DNA of 64,000 bases, from the NCBI GenBank assembly GCA_008727115.1, contig CP044131.1:2418001-2482000 (forward strand), given 5' to 3'. Shown piece after piece: positions 60,531 through 64,000 of this stretch (position 1 is its first letter; the number at the start of each line of letters is the position of its first letter). The position numbers and the translations under genes are program-made. Origin of the DNA: Comamonas testosteroni. Its GTDB lineage: Bacteria; Pseudomonadota; Gammaproteobacteria; Burkholderiales; Burkholderiaceae_C. Under the pieces are notes generated by a model. It saw only the letters and a program-made list of their open reading frames with translations, did no database searches and had not been told where the DNA came from.

Positions 60531-63427
60531 CAGTGCACTCCTCCGGACAGCTGTGCCGAGCGCTCCAGCGCCTGCAGCAGTTGCTGCACCTGGTCGCTGC
60601 CCTGGGCATCGGTGCCAATCTCAAACTGGCGACCGCCCACACGGATCTCATGGCGGTGGGTGATGATCGGCGCGGCTGGAGGCGGCGGAGGTGGTGGAGG
60701 CTCTGGTACCTCAACAGGAGGAGCCGGTGCAAGAGTCGCTGCTGGCTGGGCAGCCGCTGTCGGCACCCAGGCCGGCAGCTGGCTCTGCTTGGGCGCTTTC
60801 TTCTCACGCGCCTTGGCCGCTGCCTGCTGCAGATCAATCGCACGGCCTGCTTCCTTCACCGCAAACTGGGTCAGGTCGTACTGGTAGTTGCCCAGCGCAC
60901 CGCTGCTCTTGACTGAAAACGGGTTGTCTTGCGCATACTGGTTTTGCCACTGCTGCCACCAGGCGTCCAGCTCTTCACGACTCTGGAACTGCGGCACCAT
61001 GTTGAGCGGGCCGCTGTTCTGGTGCATGACACCCTGCGAGCCCTTGATGTTGGCATTGCGCACAACCAGCGAGCCGCCCGCCAGGATGTCCTGCTTGCTC
61101 AGGCCGTTGCGCATGGCCTCTTTTTCAGCCTCGGTGTATTCACGCTCGCTGCGGTCTGGCCAGCCGCCACCGCCGCCATGCCCACCTCCATACCCACCAC
61201 CTGAGCCAGGACCGCCATGACGCTCTCCACCATGGCGGTCATTGAAGCGGTCAAGCTCCGAGCCAGCGCCGCGCACGGACTTGCTCAGATCATTGAAGCC
61301 CGTAGCCATGGAGCTGGTGGCCTTGCGCGTGGCGCGGTCGGTGTTAACGACTGCCTTGCCCGCCTCATCCAGCTGCACCACATAGCCCTTCACAGCCGCC
61401 TGGGTCTTGAGCCATTCAGGTGCAATGCCGCCATTGGCCGCAATCACTTTGTCGGCCATGGCTTTCCAGGCCTCGGCAATGCGCAGCGGCGGCTGCTTGC
61501 CGTCCTTCTCCAACTGGTCAAACGCAGCACGGGCCTGATCGGCCATGCGCTGCAGATCCTCGTTGGTGGTCATGCCCAAGTCTTTGTAGGCCTGCTCCAG
61601 CAGCGCCGTGGACTTGGCCGCGTCTTCGGCCGTGCCTGCAGCCTCACGCTGGGCCTTGGCAATTTCCTGCAGCTTGCGCCCTGCAGCATCCAGGTTGCCG
61701 CTGGCGATCAACTGCTGGTACTCAGACTTGAGGCGCTTAAGGTTTTCTGCAGCAGCGCGATCTGCCTCGGCCTTGGCCTTTGTTTCCTTGGCGGCCTTAG
61801 CCGCAGCCTTGCCCGTAGCCTCGATGCCAGCAGCTACAGCCTCAATCGATGGGGCAGCCGCAGCTGCAGCATTGCCCACGGCCTCCACCTGCCCCGTCAA
61901 CCCATCCCAGGCATCGCGCGCTGTCTGGGCACCATCAGCCATGTCCTGCAGTGATTCAGCAGCCTTGGCCTTGAGCGCATCGGCAGATGCAGCAAAGGCC
62001 CCCGCCATCTCTTCGGCGTCGGCCGCCGCCAATCGAAAGCTCTCACTCAGGCCGCCAAACGTCACCGATGCCAGACCCGTGCGCAGCGCCGCCACGCCCT
62101 CCATCACCTTGGATGCAATCTGTGCAAACGCTGCGCCCAGGCCGTAGATGGCAGTCAGCACGCCATTGACGCCCGCCGTCATCACGCCCCAGGCCAACTG
62201 CACCGTATTGCCTGCATTCGTGGCGTACTGGCCGATGCGCTGCAGCGTCTCGCCCGTCTCGCTGGCAAAGACCTGCAGGCGCAGGATCACGGCGTCAAAG
62301 TTGACGTTGGCGGCAAATTCACGGAAGAACTTGAGGCCGTTTTCAAAGGCCGTGGCCAGGGTCTGGCCGAAGCGCTCCACCAGGCCGCTCTCGACCGCCT
62401 TGCGCAGCGCGCCGGTCAGCTCGTCCACACCCTTGCGCACCACCTGCAGCACGGGCTTGCCCAGCACCTGGGTCACCGTCTCCCACATGCTGCTCAGGCC
62501 CTTGAGTGAGCCGTTGAGGTTGTCGGCCATGGTCTTGGCCGTGGCTTCGGCGCTGCCGCCCGCCTCACGCAGCTTGCCGGTCAGCTCATCGAGCGCGCCC
62601 ATACCTTGGTTGAGCAAGGCACGCAGTGCGGGCCCAGACTCCAGACCGACGGCGTTGATGGCGCGCTCGCCGTCCTTGCCCTTGGCGGCTAGCTGGTGCA
62701 GCGCTTCTTCAAAGTTGGTGGTGACAATGCCTGCCGCGCCCAGCTCCTTGCGGAAGCTGGAGAGCGGGTTGGCAAACTGGCTCATGATGGAGTTCAGCGC
62801 CGTACCCGCGCGGCTGGCGTCAATGCCCGCGTCGGCAAACTTGCCGATGATGGCCACCGTGCTCTCCAGGCTCACGCCCAGGGTGTTGGCAACGGGCGCC
62901 GCATAGCTCAGCGCCTGGGCCAGCCCTTCCACGCTGGTGTTGGTGGCGTTGGCCCCTTTGGCCAGCACATCGGCCACGCGACCGGCATCGTCAAAGGCCA
63001 GGCCCATGCCCATCACGGCTTTGGTCACGTACTCACTGGCAGCGCCCAGCTCGATATCGCCAGCCTGGGCCAAGGCCAGCACGGCGGGCAGGGCCTTGAC
63101 TGAGTCGCCGGCGCTCAAGCCCGCCTTGGCCAGATTCTCCAGAGCACCAGCCGCCTGCACCGATGTGTACTTGGTATTGCTGCCCGCCGCCTGCGCGGCC
63201 TTGGTCAGCTCGGCCATTTCTGCGGCCGAGCCTTCGGTAGCCGCCTTGACGCGGCTCATGGCCGCTTCAAAGTCTGCCGCGCTCTGCACCACGCCCGCAA
63301 ATGCTTTGATGCCGAAGTAGCCGGCAATCGTGGCGCCCAGCAGCTTCACATTGCGCCCAAGGCGGCTCAGCACCGCAGACGCATCGTCCTTGGCGTTGAT
63401 CACGATCTGAATGGGCTTGAAGGCCAT
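60530..63427 (-). CDS. phage tail tape-measure protein
   Basis: 965 residues from ATG (MAFKPIQIVINAKDDASAVL); an upstream frame start adds 28 unlikely residues. The N-terminal part has the TP901-type tape-measure domain (MSRVKAATEGSAAEMAEL, SVEGLAQALSYAAPVANTLG, FADAGIDASRAGTALNSIM). Long Ala/Lys-rich coiled coils follow, then a Gly/His-rich loop near 750-770 (GGYGGGHGGGGG) and a Pro-rich segment near the end (PEPPPPPPPPAAP). The length predicts a tail of roughly 140 nm by the usual residue-to-length rule, which is approximate. Confidence 0.92.
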   Translation of the reverse strand: MAFKPIQIVINAKDDASAVLSRLGRNVKLLGATIAGYFGIKAFAGVVQSAADFEAAMSRVKAATEGSAAEMAELTKAAQAAGSNTKYTSVQAAGALENLAKAGLSAGDSVKALPAVLALAQAGDIELGAASEYVTKAVMGMGLAFDDAGRVADVLAKGANATNTSVEGLAQALSYAAPVANTLGVSLESTVAIIGKFADAGIDASRAGTALNSIMSQFANPLSSFRKELGAAGIVTTNFEEALHQLAAKGKDGERAINAVGLESGPALRALLNQGMGALDELTGKLREAGGSAEATAKTMADNLNGSLKGLSSMWETVTQVLGKPVLQVVRKGVDELTGALRKAVESGLVERFGQTLATAFENGLKFFREFAANVNFDAVILRLQVFASETGETLQRIGQYATNAGNTVQLAWGVMTAGVNGVLTAIYGLGAAFAQIASKVMEGVAALRTGLASVTFGGLSESFRLAAADAEEMAGAFAASADALKAKAAESLQDMADGAQTARDAWDGLTGQVEAVGNAAAAAAPSIEAVAAGIEATGKAAAKAAKETKAKAEADRAAAENLKRLKSEYQQLIASGNLDAAGRKLQEIAKAQREAAGTAEDAAKSTALLEQAYKDLGMTTNEDLQRMADQARAAFDQLEKDGKQPPLRIAEAWKAMADKVIAANGGIAPEWLKTQAAVKGYVVQLDEAGKAVVNTDRATRKATSSMATGFNDLSKSVRGAGSELDRFNDRHGGERHGGPGSGGGYGGGHGGGGGWPDRSEREYTEAEKEAMRNGLSKQDILAGGSLVVRNANIKGSQGVMHQNSGPLNMVPQFQSREELDAWWQQWQNQYAQDNPFSVKSSGALGNYQYDLTQFAVKEAGRAIDLQQAAAKAREKKAPKQSQLPAWVPTAAAQPAATLAPAPPVEVPEPPPPPPPPAAPIITHRHEIRVGGRQFEIGTDAQGSDQVQQLLQALERSAQLSGGVH

Positions 63428-63536
63428 GACGTCTCGGCTTGAATGAAAGTGGTTGCTTCGGTTTGCGCTGCAGCCAGCAAGAGCGAGCCGCAGTGCAAAC
63501 CGCCCCGGCAAGCAGGGAGGTCTGGTTGGAGATGAG

Positions 63537-64000
63537 TTAAGGAATCAGCGCTGCGCGGCCGTCGACATAGACGGCTTCGCCGTTGTCGGGTTTGAGCACT
63601 TCCACATCGAAGCCGAACTGGCTGTAGTCAGTGCCGTCCTGGATCAGCGGCAGCTCGCCCGTGGGCGACAGGGAAACGCTGGGGAACCACCAGTCACGGT
63701 TGGTGCCGTGGGCGTTGTCGGCAATCAGCTGCAGCGCGCCCTTGAGATCCGCGCCATTGCCGGACTTGATGCGCTCCCAATGCGTCTCGGCCGCCGTGTA
63801 GCCCACATGCACTTCGGTAGCCGCGTCAATCGCACCGCCCTCCACGATCTGCAGCAGGCCCAGGTCGGCGTCCACCGTGTAATCGGTGCCCTCATCAAAG
63901 GTCGTGAGACCGTCCTTGCTCTTGACGGTGACCGCACTGAGCTTGCGTGCACCGGTCGGTGCCGCTGCGGTCACGCCCAGGCGGTAGATGCTGCCCGGCT
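63537..64000 (-). CDS. major tail protein (tail tube), 3' part
   Basis: The frame is open to the window edge, so the N-terminal part is missing. The visible 153 residues are beta-rich: ARKLSAVTVKSKDGLTTFDE, DYTVDADLGLLQIVEGGAID, EVHVGYTAAETHWERIKSG, FGFDVEVLKPDNGEAVYVDG. Its position directly before the tape-measure gene and the strand pattern fit the tail tube subunit of siphophages. The 109-bp gap to the tape measure is too small for the usual chaperone gene pair. Confidence 0.7.
   Translation of the reverse strand, partial: PGSIYRLGVTAAAPTGARKLSAVTVKSKDGLTTFDEGTDYTVDADLGLLQIVEGGAIDAATEVHVGYTAAETHWERIKSGNGADLKGALQLIADNAHGTNRDWWFPSVSLSPTGELPLIQDGTDYSQFGFDVEVLKPDNGEAVYVDGRAALIP

Larger units (their letters stand above)
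49806..64000 (-). mobile_element. tail and lysis end of a siphophage-like prophage (partial)
   Basis: From the right edge leftward: major tail protein, tape measure, tail tip/baseplate-type proteins, holin-like protein, endolysin, Rz/Rz1, all on the minus strand with many ATGA overlaps. The order is that of a late operon read towards the lysis genes. Head genes, repressor and integrase would lie beyond the window. One gene is disrupted by an IS5-family element, so the phage may be defective. No attachment site was found at the left end. Confidence 0.85.

Overview
The window is bacterial chromosome of high GC content with Burkholderiales-type gene content (rlhA, metY, purL, map, glnD, psd, infA, ppiD, cidA/lrgAB). 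A small dispersed repeat with the core TTTTGATAGCT-n3/4-AGCGCTT is of a kind I associate with Comamonadaceae. I place it in Comamonadaceae, most likely Comamonas (testosteroni-like). The species assignment is an inference from gene content, not from a search.

Layout. 1-7.3 kb: the start of a periplasmic amino-acid-binding protein gene, rlhA, then an esterase / Baeyer-Villiger monooxygenase / short-chain dehydrogenase operon with a divergent second dehydrogenase. Together these look like a route from a secondary alcohol through a ketone and an ester to an acid plus alcohol. 7.5-12.3 kb: a DEDDy exonuclease, metY, ompW, a DUF808 membrane protein whose 5' region carries a perfect 104-bp tandem duplication, and a small hypothetical gene. 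12.3-20.5 kb: a minus-strand operon of five genes (SWIM zinc finger, DUF5691 helical repeat, MoxR-type AAA+ ATPase, DUF5682, VWA). This is the best candidate here for an undescribed system; DUF5682 carries a TraB/TIKI/EreA-like GxxH...E...GxxH signature. 20.5-23.6 kb: an AT-rich spot hit twice by transposition. An ISL3 element splits an 80-codon gene and an IS30 element sits in the promoter region of a WYL regulator. 23.6-34.6 kb: WYL regulator, purL, map, glnD, a small gene, psd, infA. 34.6-35.4 kb: tRNA-Pro(UGG) and two tRNA-His(GUG). 35.5-43.5 kb: ppiD, a secreted protein, a universal stress protein, a diguanylate cyclase, an SPFH-domain lipoprotein with a membrane partner, and a nitrobindin-like barrel. 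43.6-46.8 kb: phage-like accessory genes (an orphan HSDR_N nuclease-like protein, two divergent Arc-type regulators around an operator array, an AntA/AntB antirepressor). 46.9-49.8 kb: lrgAB, a cytochrome c, a second universal stress protein. 49.8-64.0 kb: the tail and lysis end of a siphophage-like prophage, entirely on the minus strand. It runs major tail protein, tape measure, tail tip proteins, holin-like protein, SAR endolysin, nested Rz/Rz1, with one tail gene broken by an IS5-family element. The prophage continues past the right edge; no integrase or attachment site is visible.

Limits: no search or folding software was used. Product names rest on motifs and remembered family sequences, and prophage boundaries are not defined.
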